Source: Stygiobacter sp. RIFOXYC2_FULL_38_25
GTDB taxonomy: Bacteria > Bacteroidota > Ignavibacteria > Ignavibacteriales > Melioribacteraceae
NCBI GenBank assembly: GCA_001803165.1
Contig: MHAZ01000004.1
Span: forward strand, 124,001 to 188,000
Length of the DNA: 64,000 nucleotides
Direction of reading: 5' to 3'
Numbering within the stretch: the stretch's first letter is position 1; each line of letters begins with the position of its first letter. A program made the position numbers and the translations under genes. The notes under the pieces were generated by a model, which made no database searches, was not told the DNA's origin, and was given only the letters and a program-made list of their open reading frames with translations. Shown in pieces: positions 1 to 8,342 of the stretch.

Positions 1-1289
1 TTTATCTTTGCGAGTTCACTTATCTTCATTTTATTTTGAATCAGAACACTGATTAAATCTGCATAGCCAACTACTTCGTTGCCACCGTAGAAATTTGCGC
101 CCAGAATTCTCTCGCTACCAAGTTCATAGACAACGATTCCAGAAGTTATTCGGGAATCCGGCATTACTTTTACAAGGTTATTTGCTTCTGCATTAACGGA
201 ACTAACCCGTAAATTGTTCAGCTTGGCTTCATTGGAACTTAAGCCGACACTAACAAAAATATTATCAAAAATCTTTACCGAGATATTTTTAATTACCGGC
301 TGAGCGAAATTGTTTCCGCCCGCGGCATTCTCTCCGGCAATGTATCCATAATCTCTGGCAAAAGTTGCAAGGGGAATAAACTCATTCCGGTTTGTAATTC
401 TGTTTGCAACTTCAATGCAATCTCCGGCAGCAATAATATTTGAATCGCTTGTGCGCAGTTTCGAATCCACTTTTATTCCGCCGCGGGAACCAATATCAAG
501 TTTTGCCGCTAACGCTAAATCAACATTTGGCTCAAATCCTATTGCTTGGATTACAACATCAATCTCCTTGCGCCAGCCGTCAACTTCAATACTTTTAACT
601 GTATCATCTGCAAAATGAAATTTCGGTTGGGCAATTCCGCCATAAAACTCTATTCCCTTTTCTAACAGAGTATCAAGAATCTTTCTTCTCATCTCCGTTT
701 CGGCATTAGGCATCGGAAGGATTTCTTTATCAATTAAAATTACTTCGCAGTTAAGAGTGCGAAGCGCTTCCGCTAACTCCAAACCGATATAGCCGCTTCC
801 AACCACTAATACTTTTTTAGCTTTCTTTAGACCTATAAACTTTTGCAGAGAAATCAAATCCGAAACAGTTTTGAATGTAAAGGTGTTGGTTATGCTTCGC
901 TGAAGTGAATCCAGCCGCTTTGCCCGCGAACCGGTTGCGAGTACAAGTTTATCATAAGGAAAATCTATGAGGTGATTGCTAACTAAGTTTCTAACGGAAA
1001 TTGTTTTACTAGTACGGTTTATTTTTTCTACCCGGTGTTTGGTAAAAGCCTTAACTCCTTTTTCTTGCTCAAACTTTTCGGGTGTATAAAAAACAATCTT
1101 TTCGTAATCGTTAATTACATTGGAAAGCACATAAGGCAGCTCGCAAGTGCCGGTAGATATAAAATCTCCGGCTTCAAACATCACAACATTGGCTTTGGAA
1201 TCAACACGCTTTGCCTTGGCTGCAGCAGCCGGACCGGCAGCATTTCCGCCAATAACTATAATATTTTTCTGCGGGGTCTGGTAAATCAC
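1..1289 (-). CDS. FAD-dependent pyridine nucleotide-disulfide oxidoreductase (CoA-disulfide reductase/NADH oxidase-like), 3' end outside window
   Basis: Reading the reverse strand gives an open frame from a GTG codon at 1289-1287 to the window edge, about 429 residues, with the C-terminus missing. An FAD-binding glycine motif (VIGGNAAGPAAAAKA) sits near the N-terminus, a single redox Cys lies in a STGTCELPY context typical of CoA-disulfide reductases and Cys-type NADH oxidases, a second NAD-binding motif (VLVVGSGYIGLELAE) follows, and a late AAGDCIEVAN motif contacts FAD. The frame is closed upstream by TAA and has no ATG near the start, so GTG with the AAAGGG upstream is the best start. By family it should reduce CoA disulfide, polysulfide or oxygen with NAD(P)H. 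The exact substrate cannot be read from the sequence. It is separated from the next gene by a long gap. Confidence 0.85.
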   Translation of the reverse strand, partial: MIYQTPQKNIIVIGGNAAGPAAAAKAKRVDSKANVVMFEAGDFISTGTCELPYVLSNVINDYEKIVFYTPEKFEQEKGVKAFTKHRVEKINRTSKTISVRNLVSNHLIDFPYDKLVLATGSRAKRLDSLQRSITNTFTFKTVSDLISLQKFIGLKKAKKVLVVGSGYIGLELAEALRTLNCEVILIDKEILPMPNAETEMRRKILDTLLEKGIEFYGGIAQPKFHFADDTVKSIEVDGWRKEIDVVIQAIGFEPNVDLALAAKLDIGSRGGIKVDSKLRTSDSNIIAAGDCIEVANRITNRNEFIPLATFARDYGYIAGENAAGGNNFAQPVIKNISVKIFDNIFVSVGLSSNEAKLNNLRVSSVNAEANNLVKVMPDSRITSGIVVYELGSERILGANFYGGNEVVGYADLISVLIQNKMKISELAKI

Positions 1290-1561
1290 TCGCGTGCTTC
1301 CCTTTATTTAACGCCAAATATAAATAATTTAGTGATGAGAAATTTCTTAATGGTTTCCGGTTATATTCGCCTATTCAATGAATCTTCCCGGCAACGAATT
1401 CTACTTTTCTACTTCCCTCATATCTCCAACTTGCCAATCATTATCGTTCTTAAGCTAGCCGCACTATACTTACCTTCGTATTGAGAGACATTATTACGGA
1501 TAAACAATTTCACTTTGACAAACTGATTTTCCTCAAAACCGATATAGCAATGATCATAGAT

Positions 1562-1759
1562 GTTCTCTGTATTGTCCCCAAAGTGACTTTGGTTTATTTG
1601 ATATTCTTTGCTTACGATATTTTATCCCTACTGCTGTTGTCGCATAATTAATTATTTAAACAGAAATAGCACACTGATGACGCAGATTTAACGGATTTAC
1701 ACTGATATATTTTTGATTCATTAATTATGCGACATCTACCTTTGGGGACGGTATAGAAC
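1562..1759. repeat. Nested inverted-repeat (MITE-like) element
   Basis: The outer arms are 1562-1583 and 1740-1759. They share a perfect 10-base GTCCCCAAAG/CTTTGGGGAC core and an imperfect outer part beginning GTTCT. The inner arms are a perfect 14-base pair, GTCGCATAATTAAT (1639-1652) and its complement (1720-1733). Between the inner arms, 1671-1706 matches 37675-37710 at 29 of 36 positions. No transposase is present, so a non-autonomous element or a REP-like structure is inferred. Confidence 0.6.
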
Positions 1760-1980
1760 AATTCACCAATTGGATGAATTTTATTGCTCAGTAAATCCAT
1801 TATCATGTTAATATTCTTCTATCCTTCTATTTTCTATACTGGTTTTGAGACATTTTTTTATTGGAATACTAAGTAAATATTCTTAGCTTAAAACTGTAAT
1901 AGACATGTTCAATAGTTTATAACAAGTGATTTTTTTGATCTTGCAACAGTGTTATTATTCTCCGGAACTAAACATCGCAT

Positions 1981-2133
1981 ATGAAAAATAATTTGTTATA
2001 TAAAATTGCTGATATTTCAAAAATCATCCCCTCACTCTTCACATCCTCCTCATCTACCGATATGCTTACAAAGACTTTAAATCTTCTAAGAAATTTTATT
2101 GTACTGAGATTAAGGGCAATTAACGCTTTTTAG
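1981..2133 (+). pseudogene. Possible N-terminal relic of a GAF/sensor-type protein (50 codons)
   Basis: A short frame starts at ATG 1981 and stops at TAG 2131-2133, giving 50 residues. It opens with LLYKIADISKIIPSL and continues STDMLTKTLNLLRNF. This resembles the first helix of GAF-domain sensor proteins (LYxISxxL...DELLxxxLxL). No continuation of such a domain was found downstream in any frame. The ribosome site is weak. It could be a decayed fragment, a real small protein, or chance; I favour a relic at low confidence. Confidence 0.2.
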
Positions 2134-2202
2134 ACTTGAGTTTATTTGCAATAGTAAGATTTAAAAAGTTTCGTTTAACAAATCCATAACTATCGGAGGA
2201 GT

Positions 2203-2652
2203 ATGAAATCGTCTGCTAATAATGAAGATGGAAGGAGAAACTTCCTTAAATACATTATTAATGGTGGATTAATAGGTTTTGTATTTTCTATTTTCTATCC
2301 ACTAGTTTCCTATCTAAAACCCCCAAAGCAAGAAGAAGTTGAAGTAGCCTCAGTATCTGCCGGTAAACTTGATGAATTTGAAAAAGACTCAGGCAAAATA
2401 ATTCAGTTTGGCAGCAAGCCGGTAATTTTGATTAGAACACAAACTGATAAATTATTAGCATACGATGCCGTTTGTACACATCTGGATTGCACAGTGCAGT
2501 ATAAAAGTGAGATGGGTGTAATTTGGTGCGCTTGCCACAACGGCAAATATGACCTAAGCGGTAAAAATATTTCCGGTCCTCCGCCAAAACCGTTACAGCC
2601 TTATAATGTCTCCCTTAAGGGGGATGAAATAATTATTTCCAAACTATCATGA
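2203..2652 (+). CDS. Membrane-anchored Rieske [2Fe-2S] protein of a bc-type complex
   Basis: The protein has 149 residues. An N-terminal RRNFLKYI segment followed by a hydrophobic stretch (about residues 18-38) looks like a Tat-type signal anchor. The cluster site is complete: C91 and H93 in CTHLDC, and C109 and H112 in WCACHNG, with C96 and C111 placed for the stabilising disulfide of high-potential Rieske proteins. The gene starts a run of Rieske, cytochrome b and multihaem cytochrome c genes, with only 7 bases to the next one, so it should pass electrons from quinol at the cytochrome b site to the cytochrome c. A GGAGGA lies just upstream of the ATG. A separate Rieske lipoprotein at 27.8 kb lacks the disulfide cysteines and is not the same type. 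Confidence 0.93.
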   Translation: MKSSANNEDGRRNFLKYIINGGLIGFVFSIFYPLVSYLKPPKQEEVEVASVSAGKLDEFEKDSGKIIQFGSKPVILIRTQTDKLLAYDAVCTHLDCTVQYKSEMGVIWCACHNGKYDLSGKNISGPPPKPLQPYNVSLKGDEIIISKLS

Positions 2653-2659
2653 ACCGATT

Positions 2660-3739
2660 ATGAAAAAATATATAATGAAGTTTTATAGTTGGGTTGACGA
2701 AAGAGTCAACTTAGAAGACCTAGTAAAATTCATGGGTAAGAAATATGTACCGGTGCATCGCCATTCTATTTGGTACTATTTTGGCGGCGTTACACTCTTC
2801 TTCTTCATCATTCAAGTGCTAACCGGAATTTTGTTATTGTTTTACTACAAAGCCAGTTCGGATTTGGCTTTTGAAAGCATTCAATTCATAATGTCTAAAG
2901 TAGAATTCGGATGGTTGGTTCGATCACTTCATACATGGTCTGCTAATTTATTTATACTGGCAGCATTCATCCATATGTTCAGCGTCTATTTCGAAAAATC
3001 TTACCGGAAGCCTAGAGAAATTACATGGCTAACGGGAATGTTAATGTTTTTTATGGGACTCGGTTTTGGATTTAGCGGATATCTGCTTCCATGGAACGAG
3101 CTTGCCTTCTTCGCCACAAAGGTTGGGTCAGATATACTAAGTGCTATACCATTAATCGGTGATGAATTAAAAATTTTTATGAGAGGAGGAGCTGATGTAA
3201 GCGGGGCTACACTTTCCAGAATGTTTGGTTTTCACGTCGCTCTTTTTCCGGCAATATTTTCAGTACTATTATTTATTCATCTTCTTCTAGTCCAACGCCA
3301 GGGAATTAGCCAACCGATGGAAATGGAAGGGAAAGAAATTGATGAAGAGAAAAAGATGCCCTTCTTCCCCAACTTTTTTTTAAGAGATTTATTACTGTGG
3401 CTCATACTATTGAATGTGCTGGCTGTTCTTGCTGTTTTTTTTCCATCGGAACTTGGGCATAAGGCAGATCCGTTTGCATCGGCGCCGGCGGGAATTAAAC
3501 CCGAATGGTATTTCCTTTTCATGTTTCAAACATTAAAATACTTCCCTGCTCATGTGTTGTTCATTGAAGGTGAAGTCTTAGGGATATTACTTTTTTTAGC
3601 TGCCGGAATTCTATGGCTCTTAGTTCCATTTTGGGATAGGAAAAGTCCGCGTGGACAAAGGAATCGTTTCGTAAACTATTTAGGCTTGTTTGCAGTCATT
3701 TTTATAATTGTATTAACGATTCTTGGATGGCTATTATGA
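2660..3739 (+). CDS. Cytochrome b (fused b6/subunit IV type) of a quinol-oxidising complex
   Basis: The protein has 359 residues and combines the b6-like four-helix part with the subunit IV part in one chain. The haem histidines are H91 and H105 (13 residues between) and H192 and H207 (14 between); the H-x14-H spacing of the second pair is the b6f-type pattern. The Qo-site PEWY is at 281-284. The position that carries the extra haem-anchoring Cys in b6 (in the context FYCLGG) appears to be Tyr here (WYYFGG), so no covalent third haem is expected; this rests on my alignment from memory. The gene sits 7 bases after the Rieske gene and overlaps the cytochrome c gene by 4 bases (ATGA), so the three are probably translated together. 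Confidence 0.93.
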   Translation: MKKYIMKFYSWVDERVNLEDLVKFMGKKYVPVHRHSIWYYFGGVTLFFFIIQVLTGILLLFYYKASSDLAFESIQFIMSKVEFGWLVRSLHTWSANLFILAAFIHMFSVYFEKSYRKPREITWLTGMLMFFMGLGFGFSGYLLPWNELAFFATKVGSDILSAIPLIGDELKIFMRGGADVSGATLSRMFGFHVALFPAIFSVLLFIHLLLVQRQGISQPMEMEGKEIDEEKKMPFFPNFFLRDLLLWLILLNVLAVLAVFFPSELGHKADPFASAPAGIKPEWYFLFMFQTLKYFPAHVLFIEGEVLGILLFLAAGILWLLVPFWDRKSPRGQRNRFVNYLGLFAVIFIIVLTILGWLL

Positions 3740-5202
3740 AAAATCTACTTAAGAATTTTTGCATCACACTTTTCATTTTTTCTGCCGGTTCAATTTCCAG
3801 AGCACAATCTACACAAGATCAATGCTTTGTTTGTCATGATTCAAATGGCGACAAAATTGCTGCACTCTATAAAACAGATATTCATTTTCAAAAGAATATA
3901 CCATGTTCGGGATGCCATGGCGGGAATTTTAAAACCGACGACATGGACGCTGCCATGAATTACAAAGAAGGTTTTTTGGGAGTTCCAAAGGGAGATCAAA
4001 TATCAAACCGCTGCATTCAGTGCCATGGTAAAGCAGAAACAATGAAACGTTATGGCTCTAATTTACCAACCAATCAATATGAATCTCTGCAAAATAGTGT
4101 TCACTGGCAAAAATCAACAAAAGGTACAGAGCATATTGTGCAATGTATAACCTGCCACAATGCGCACGGCATTGTTTCAGTTAAGAATTCTTCTTCACCG
4201 GTTTATTCTCTGAACTTGCCGGCTCTCTGCTCAAAGTGCCATAGCAATGCTGTTTATATGCGGTCATATAATCCTTCGCTGCCCATTGATCAATTTCAAA
4301 AATATAAATCCAGCGTACACGGGATGCGCAATATTAATGGCGATGCAAAGGCTGCAGATTGTGCTGATTGCCACGGCACGCATGAAATACGCAAAGCTAC
4401 TGATGTTAAGTCAAAAGTATATCCAATAAATATTCCCCAGACTTGTTCAACATGCCATAGCAATGTTGAATACATGCAGACATATAAAATTGCAACCGAT
4501 CAATTTTCTAAATATAAATCCAGTGTTCATGGTAAAGCCTTATTCGAGAAAAACGATCTGAACGCTCCTACATGTAATAGTTGTCATGGAAATCATGCTG
4601 CTACACCTCCGGGTGTTGAATCAATTTCAAAAGTCTGCGGCAACTGCCATGTACTTAATGCCGAACTCTTTTCTGCAAGTCCGCATAAAAAAGCATTCGA
4701 TAAAAGAAAATATCCGGAATGCGAAACTTGCCATAAGTACCACGATATTGTAACAGCATCAAATGAATTGCTGGGTGTTTCCAAAGAAGCTGTTTGCGGC
4801 AAATGCCACAATGCTGCTGAAAATAAAAAAGGATTTGAGATAGCTAAGAAAATGAGAAACCTTATTGACAATCTGGAAAGTGAAATAACGGCAGCCAAAA
4901 GCATGGTTGAAGAGGCTGAACAAAAAGGTATGGAAGTAAGCGATGCTAAATTCAAACTCCGGGACGCTAACCAGGCAAGGCTTGAATCAAGAACAATGGT
5001 GCATTCTATTGACTATCAAAAATTTGAAGAAATTGTAAGCCGTAAGGGATTACAAGCAACTACCAGAGTTAAGGAAGAAGCAAGGAGCGCAATTGATAAT
5101 TACTTCTTTAGAAGATACGGTTTACTTGTATCTGTAATAATTATGAGCATGCTGGCTTTTGCTCTCTTCCTATACATTAAAAATATTGAAAGGAAAAAAT
5201 AA
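3736..5202 (+). CDS. Membrane-tethered 11-haem cytochrome c of the Rieske/cytochrome b operon
   Basis: The protein carries eleven CxxCH haem sites (CFVCH, CSGCH, CIQCH, CITCH, CSKCH, CADCH, CSTCH, CNSCH, CGNCH, CETCH, CGKCH), so it should bind eleven c-type haems outside the cytoplasmic membrane. A signal peptide ending near SRAQ precedes them. After the last haem comes a charged helical stretch, then one membrane helix in the last 30 residues, so it is tethered at the C-terminus. I chose the ATG at 3736, which overlaps the cytochrome b stop as ATGA; an in-frame ATG at 3727 would add three residues. The repeated spacing of domains 4-8 (each with YMxxYN/QFxKYKSSVHG) suggests internal duplication. 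It replaces the mono- or dihaem cytochrome c1 of ordinary bc1 complexes. Confidence 0.93.
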   Translation: MKNLLKNFCITLFIFSAGSISRAQSTQDQCFVCHDSNGDKIAALYKTDIHFQKNIPCSGCHGGNFKTDDMDAAMNYKEGFLGVPKGDQISNRCIQCHGKAETMKRYGSNLPTNQYESLQNSVHWQKSTKGTEHIVQCITCHNAHGIVSVKNSSSPVYSLNLPALCSKCHSNAVYMRSYNPSLPIDQFQKYKSSVHGMRNINGDAKAADCADCHGTHEIRKATDVKSKVYPINIPQTCSTCHSNVEYMQTYKIATDQFSKYKSSVHGKALFEKNDLNAPTCNSCHGNHAATPPGVESISKVCGNCHVLNAELFSASPHKKAFDKRKYPECETCHKYHDIVTASNELLGVSKEAVCGKCHNAAENKKGFEIAKKMRNLIDNLESEITAAKSMVEEAEQKGMEVSDAKFKLRDANQARLESRTMVHSIDYQKFEEIVSRKGLQATTRVKEEARSAIDNYFFRRYGLLVSVIIMSMLAFALFLYIKNIERKK

Positions 5203-5238
5203 CAACTACTTTTAACTAAATGTATCAACGAGGTAAAA

Positions 5239-6876
5239 ATGGAATCATCCAAAGATAACACCAGCCTTGATCTTCTGAGTGATCGGATGGAACAATTAGA
5301 AAAGAGGATTCTAAGCATCGAAAATAGATTGGAACTGAAAAATGTTTCTGAGACTCTTGAAGATAACAAACCCGCAAAGGTTTTTGAAACAGACGAAGAA
5401 AGAGATGAGAGATATGAATCTACTATCGGTCAATCATGGATGGCTTTGATTGGCACTATAGTAATTACAACCGGTTTATGTTTTTCTCTTTCTCTCTCTT
5501 ACGAATCATTACCGGCTATAATTCCGCCGCTAATTGGATTTGTATTGACACTGGGAATGTTAGGATTGTCATTTTACACAAGGGATAGTTATGCAAATAT
5601 TTCCAAATATCTCGTTGGCGGCGCAATGCTGCTTTTTTACTTCAGCACTTTAAGACTTCATTTTTTTGTTATAGAGCCGGTTACTCAATCTCTTAGTTTA
5701 GAAATATTTTTGTTAACTGCCGTTACTGTAATAAATATCCTTATATCATTGAGTAAAAAATCAATTTACCTTTTTTGTCTTTCCCTCTCCTTTGGTTTTG
5801 TAACAATATTAATAAATCCCGATCCGGTTTTCATGTTTGCAAGCCTTACGGTTATGGTTTCACTTAGCGTTTTCATTCAATTAAAGTTTTCATGGGAAAA
5901 AGTAACATTCTTTTTTATGCCGTTAACATATTTATCCCATCTACTTTGGTTTATCTTGCATCATATCAGCCCGGAAACTAATACCGAAGTAACATCTGTT
6001 TTTGTTCATTCGTTTTTCATTTCAATTTACAGCGCCATATTCTTTGCCGGCATTATTAATAGAAAAGAAGCGCAACCGGAAACTATAAGTATAGCCTCAT
6101 ACTTCTTTTTTAACTCCGGATTAGTTTTGCTGGTTACGTTTATTATTATAAACACAATGAAGGCTGAAAATTATGCCGCGAATTATTTTTTAACCTCAAT
6201 ACTATTTATCGCTTTTGCTGTAATTCTGTGGGTAAAAGAGAAAAGCGAATACTCAACATTTTTTAATGCGATGGCTGGCTACTTTGCACTAAGTCTGGCA
6301 ATTATATCTCTTAAAATTCCAAATTATCTAATCTGGCTATGCTGGCAAAGTTTATTGGTAACGGCAACCGCGGTTTGGTTCAGATCAAAATTTATTGTTG
6401 TAGCAAACTTTTTCATCTACGCAATTGTACTTTTAGCATATTATATCACAACTGCGGGCGTTACACTTGTTGATCTTAGCTTTGGCATTGTAGCACTTAC
6501 CAGCGCACGAATTCTGAATTGGAATAAAGATAGGCTGGAATTAAAAACCGAGCAGATGAGGAATGTCTATCTCATCTCGGCTTTTTTTGCTCTCCCTTAT
6601 ACATTCTACTTTACCGTACCGGAGTATTTTATAAGCATTTCATGGATAGCTCTCGCAGTGGTTTATTATACTCTTAGTTTAGTTCTTAATAATAGAAAAT
6701 ACAGATGGATGTCAATCTATACTTTTCTATTAACGCTAGTATATGTTGCCGTTATCGGATTGACCAGCCATGATAACACTTACAAAATAATTTCATTTCT
6801 GGCATTGGGTGTAACTCTAATTGCGATTTCTATTATTTATACAAAGAGGAAAGTCAAAAACAAAATAATAGTCTAA
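5239..6876 (+). CDS. DUF2339-like polytopic membrane protein
   Basis: The protein has 545 residues. Residues about 10-35 are a charged heptad-like segment (LDLLSDRMEQLEKRILSIENRL), predicted coiled coil. The rest is a long run of hydrophobic helices separated by short loops. The region just after the coiled coil (IGQSWMALIGTIVITTG... through SKYLVGGAMLLFYFS) resembles DUF2339 proteins, which have the same coiled coil plus many-helix plan but are usually longer. The gene lies 36 bases after the multihaem cytochrome gene on the same strand with its own GAGG ribosome site, so it is likely in the operon. No cofactor motifs were seen, and its role in the complex, if any, is unknown. Confidence 0.7.
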   Translation: MESSKDNTSLDLLSDRMEQLEKRILSIENRLELKNVSETLEDNKPAKVFETDEERDERYESTIGQSWMALIGTIVITTGLCFSLSLSYESLPAIIPPLIGFVLTLGMLGLSFYTRDSYANISKYLVGGAMLLFYFSTLRLHFFVIEPVTQSLSLEIFLLTAVTVINILISLSKKSIYLFCLSLSFGFVTILINPDPVFMFASLTVMVSLSVFIQLKFSWEKVTFFFMPLTYLSHLLWFILHHISPETNTEVTSVFVHSFFISIYSAIFFAGIINRKEAQPETISIASYFFFNSGLVLLVTFIIINTMKAENYAANYFLTSILFIAFAVILWVKEKSEYSTFFNAMAGYFALSLAIISLKIPNYLIWLCWQSLLVTATAVWFRSKFIVVANFFIYAIVLLAYYITTAGVTLVDLSFGIVALTSARILNWNKDRLELKTEQMRNVYLISAFFALPYTFYFTVPEYFISISWIALAVVYYTLSLVLNNRKYRWMSIYTFLLTLVYVAVIGLTSHDNTYKIISFLALGVTLIAISIIYTKRKVKNKIIV

Positions 6877-6987
6877 CAAAATTCCGGCGATTAAAGGATT
6901 TATCTTTTGAATAGTTTCTAATAAGCCGGTCTCAAATATTTTCAAGTTTGCTTTGCTAGATTGGAGAAAATGTTGTTAGAAACATAG

Positions 6988-7049
6988 GGACGCACCGCAC
7001 GCGTCTCATTTGTTATTATTTGTAGAGACGCCAATTATGGCGTCTCTGC
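6988..7049. repeat. Composite palindromic repeat of the GAGACG family
   Basis: Two adjacent hairpins, an imperfect one at about 6988-7007 and a cleaner 28-base one at 7022-7049 (GTAGAGACGCC ... GGCGTCTCTGC). They have the same plan as the 59-base units at 13.2-13.4 kb. They lie between convergent genes and may form a transcription end, though there is no clear T-run. Confidence 0.7.
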
Positions 7050-7059
7050 AATGTATTTT

Positions 7060-7722
7060 TTATTTCGCTTGTGTTGTACTTTCTACGGGGAACAAGTTGA
7101 AGGGTTGTACCTTAAAATTATCATTGAAAAATGAAACTGTAAGAAAAATGTATGCGATGAATCCCAAAACAATTAGCAGTTGAACCAAGGATGTTTTTTG
7201 AATTGCTTGCCTGTCTTTTACTTCGCAAACTTCGCCGGGACAGTGTTGAGCTTTTTTTCTATATATAAGTGAATAAACTTTACACCCGATGCAAATACCA
7301 AACGCCGACTCAAAGAACAAAAATATGAGGCAGATAAAACAGATTAGCCCGGTTATTGGTCCGGATAGATTTAATATCACAAGATGAACCAACATTGTAC
7401 CCGCCAAAAGCACGCCGATTATCCAAGCGAACTTCTTTTGCTGAGCGCCAACATATTCCGGTGTTTGATTCCGGACAATTAAACGCCCAATTATTAATGA
7501 AGGAGAAAACTTAGGATTAATAAATACGCGTATTAGAATATCCGTAAGGAAGATTACAACAGCATATTTCAGCAATGTGAAATCCCCTCTGGATGCGGCA
7601 GCATTAATTGCAATGAACATCATGATAAATAGAATGCCCGCCGCGGCTCTTATTTCCCGTTCGTTCAGGACCGGAATGCTATAGCCTTCAACATCTTCCC
7701 CAAATTTGAATACTTTACTCAT
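7060..7722 (-). CDS. DUF4395 integral membrane protein
   Basis: The protein has 220 residues with several hydrophobic segments: a pair near residues 25-65, another pair near 100-140, and a last one near 180-200. The central sequence FGICIGCKVYSLIYR holds a CxxC pair, as in DUF4395 proteins, where such cysteines are thought to be redox active and the genes often sit near thioredoxin or sulfurtransferase genes. The start has a GGAG about 8 bases upstream. No sulfur gene is adjacent here, so the context gives no added support. Function unknown. Confidence 0.75.
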   Translation of the reverse strand: MSKVFKFGEDVEGYSIPVLNEREIRAAAGILFIMMFIAINAAASRGDFTLLKYAVVIFLTDILIRVFINPKFSPSLIIGRLIVRNQTPEYVGAQQKKFAWIIGVLLAGTMLVHLVILNLSGPITGLICFICLIFLFFESAFGICIGCKVYSLIYRKKAQHCPGEVCEVKDRQAIQKTSLVQLLIVLGFIAYIFLTVSFFNDNFKVQPFNLFPVESTTQAK

Positions 7723-7847
7723 TGATACTCCTTTTTGTGCTTATATGTGACGTATTGATTTACAAAAATGTTACAACAAAATATTGAGCTTTAACTTGTC
7801 GCTCCTAACTGTTAGGGAGAATATTAAGGAGAAAGTAGACGCGCCTA

Positions 7848-8087
7848 CTATTTCCTCAATAGGCTTTCATTTAGGGAAATCAAAACATTAAGAGCGTTCT
7901 CTATGCGATTTATTTTTTCTTCTTGTTCTTTAAGTAAAACACCAGCACTATAATAATCTGTGGCACTTATAACAGAACCACATGAAGTACATTGAATAAA
8001 AAACATTTTGTAATTTGAATTTCGTGGTTCGTTTTCTTTTAATTCAAAAGTATAATTACCACAAGAAGGACATTTTGATGATGCCAT
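7848..8087 (-). CDS. Small zinc-ribbon protein
   Basis: The protein has 79 residues. C6 and C9 in KCPSCGNY and C33 and C36 in QCTSCGS form a four-cysteine zinc-ribbon site. After it comes a hydrophilic helix (about 47-75, LKEQEEKINRIENALNVL) that could be a coiled coil for dimerisation. A GAGG lies about 7 bases before the ATG. It follows the ABC-cyclase operon on the same strand after a 255-base gap with a hairpin, so it may be transcribed with it or independently. Nothing in the sequence shows what it binds. Confidence 0.65.
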   Translation of the reverse strand: MASSKCPSCGNYTFELKENEPRNSNYKMFFIQCTSCGSVISATDYYSAGVLLKEQEEKINRIENALNVLISLNESLLRK

Positions 8088-8134
8088 TTTTTACCTCATG
8101 CTTAGTTTAGAAAAACAACTGAGTAACGTTTCAA

Positions 8135-8162
8135 GCGCTGTACAACTTACTAGATACAGCGC
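8135..8162. repeat. Short inverted repeat between the zinc-ribbon gene and the ABC-cyclase operon
   Basis: GCGCTGTA (8135-8142) and its complement TACAGCGC (8155-8162) are separated by 12 bases. The run of A that follows on the + strand would be on the wrong side for a terminator of the minus-strand genes. It could be an operator or an attenuating hairpin. Confidence 0.4.
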
Positions 8163-8342
8163 AAAAAAACTAACGCCATAATTTATTTATTAATTCATTT
8201 TGTTAACTATACCCAAAGAGCAACATCTTTTTGCAAACTCAACTTTATAATTACACAAATACCAACTGAAAATAGTTTACACCACAGTAGTATCGCGGAC
8301 CGTCTGCGTTGCTCGACATGTTATCTGCAATTAATTAAATAC

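Larger units (their letters stand above)
1290..2202. other. Gene-poor stretch with an inverted-repeat element
   Basis: This 0.9 kb gap between two divergently oriented genes has no convincing protein gene. It holds a nested inverted repeat (1562-1759) and a short ORF that may be a relic (1981-2133). The strong GGAGGA just before 2203 belongs to the Rieske gene, so its promoter should lie in the last few hundred bases, but I could not pick a clear -35/-10 pair. Confidence 0.6.

Noticed and set aside
1035-1484. 149-codon open frame on the + strand
   Set aside because: It overlaps the N-terminal part of the flavin oxidoreductase on the other strand, and its sequence lacks any family feature.
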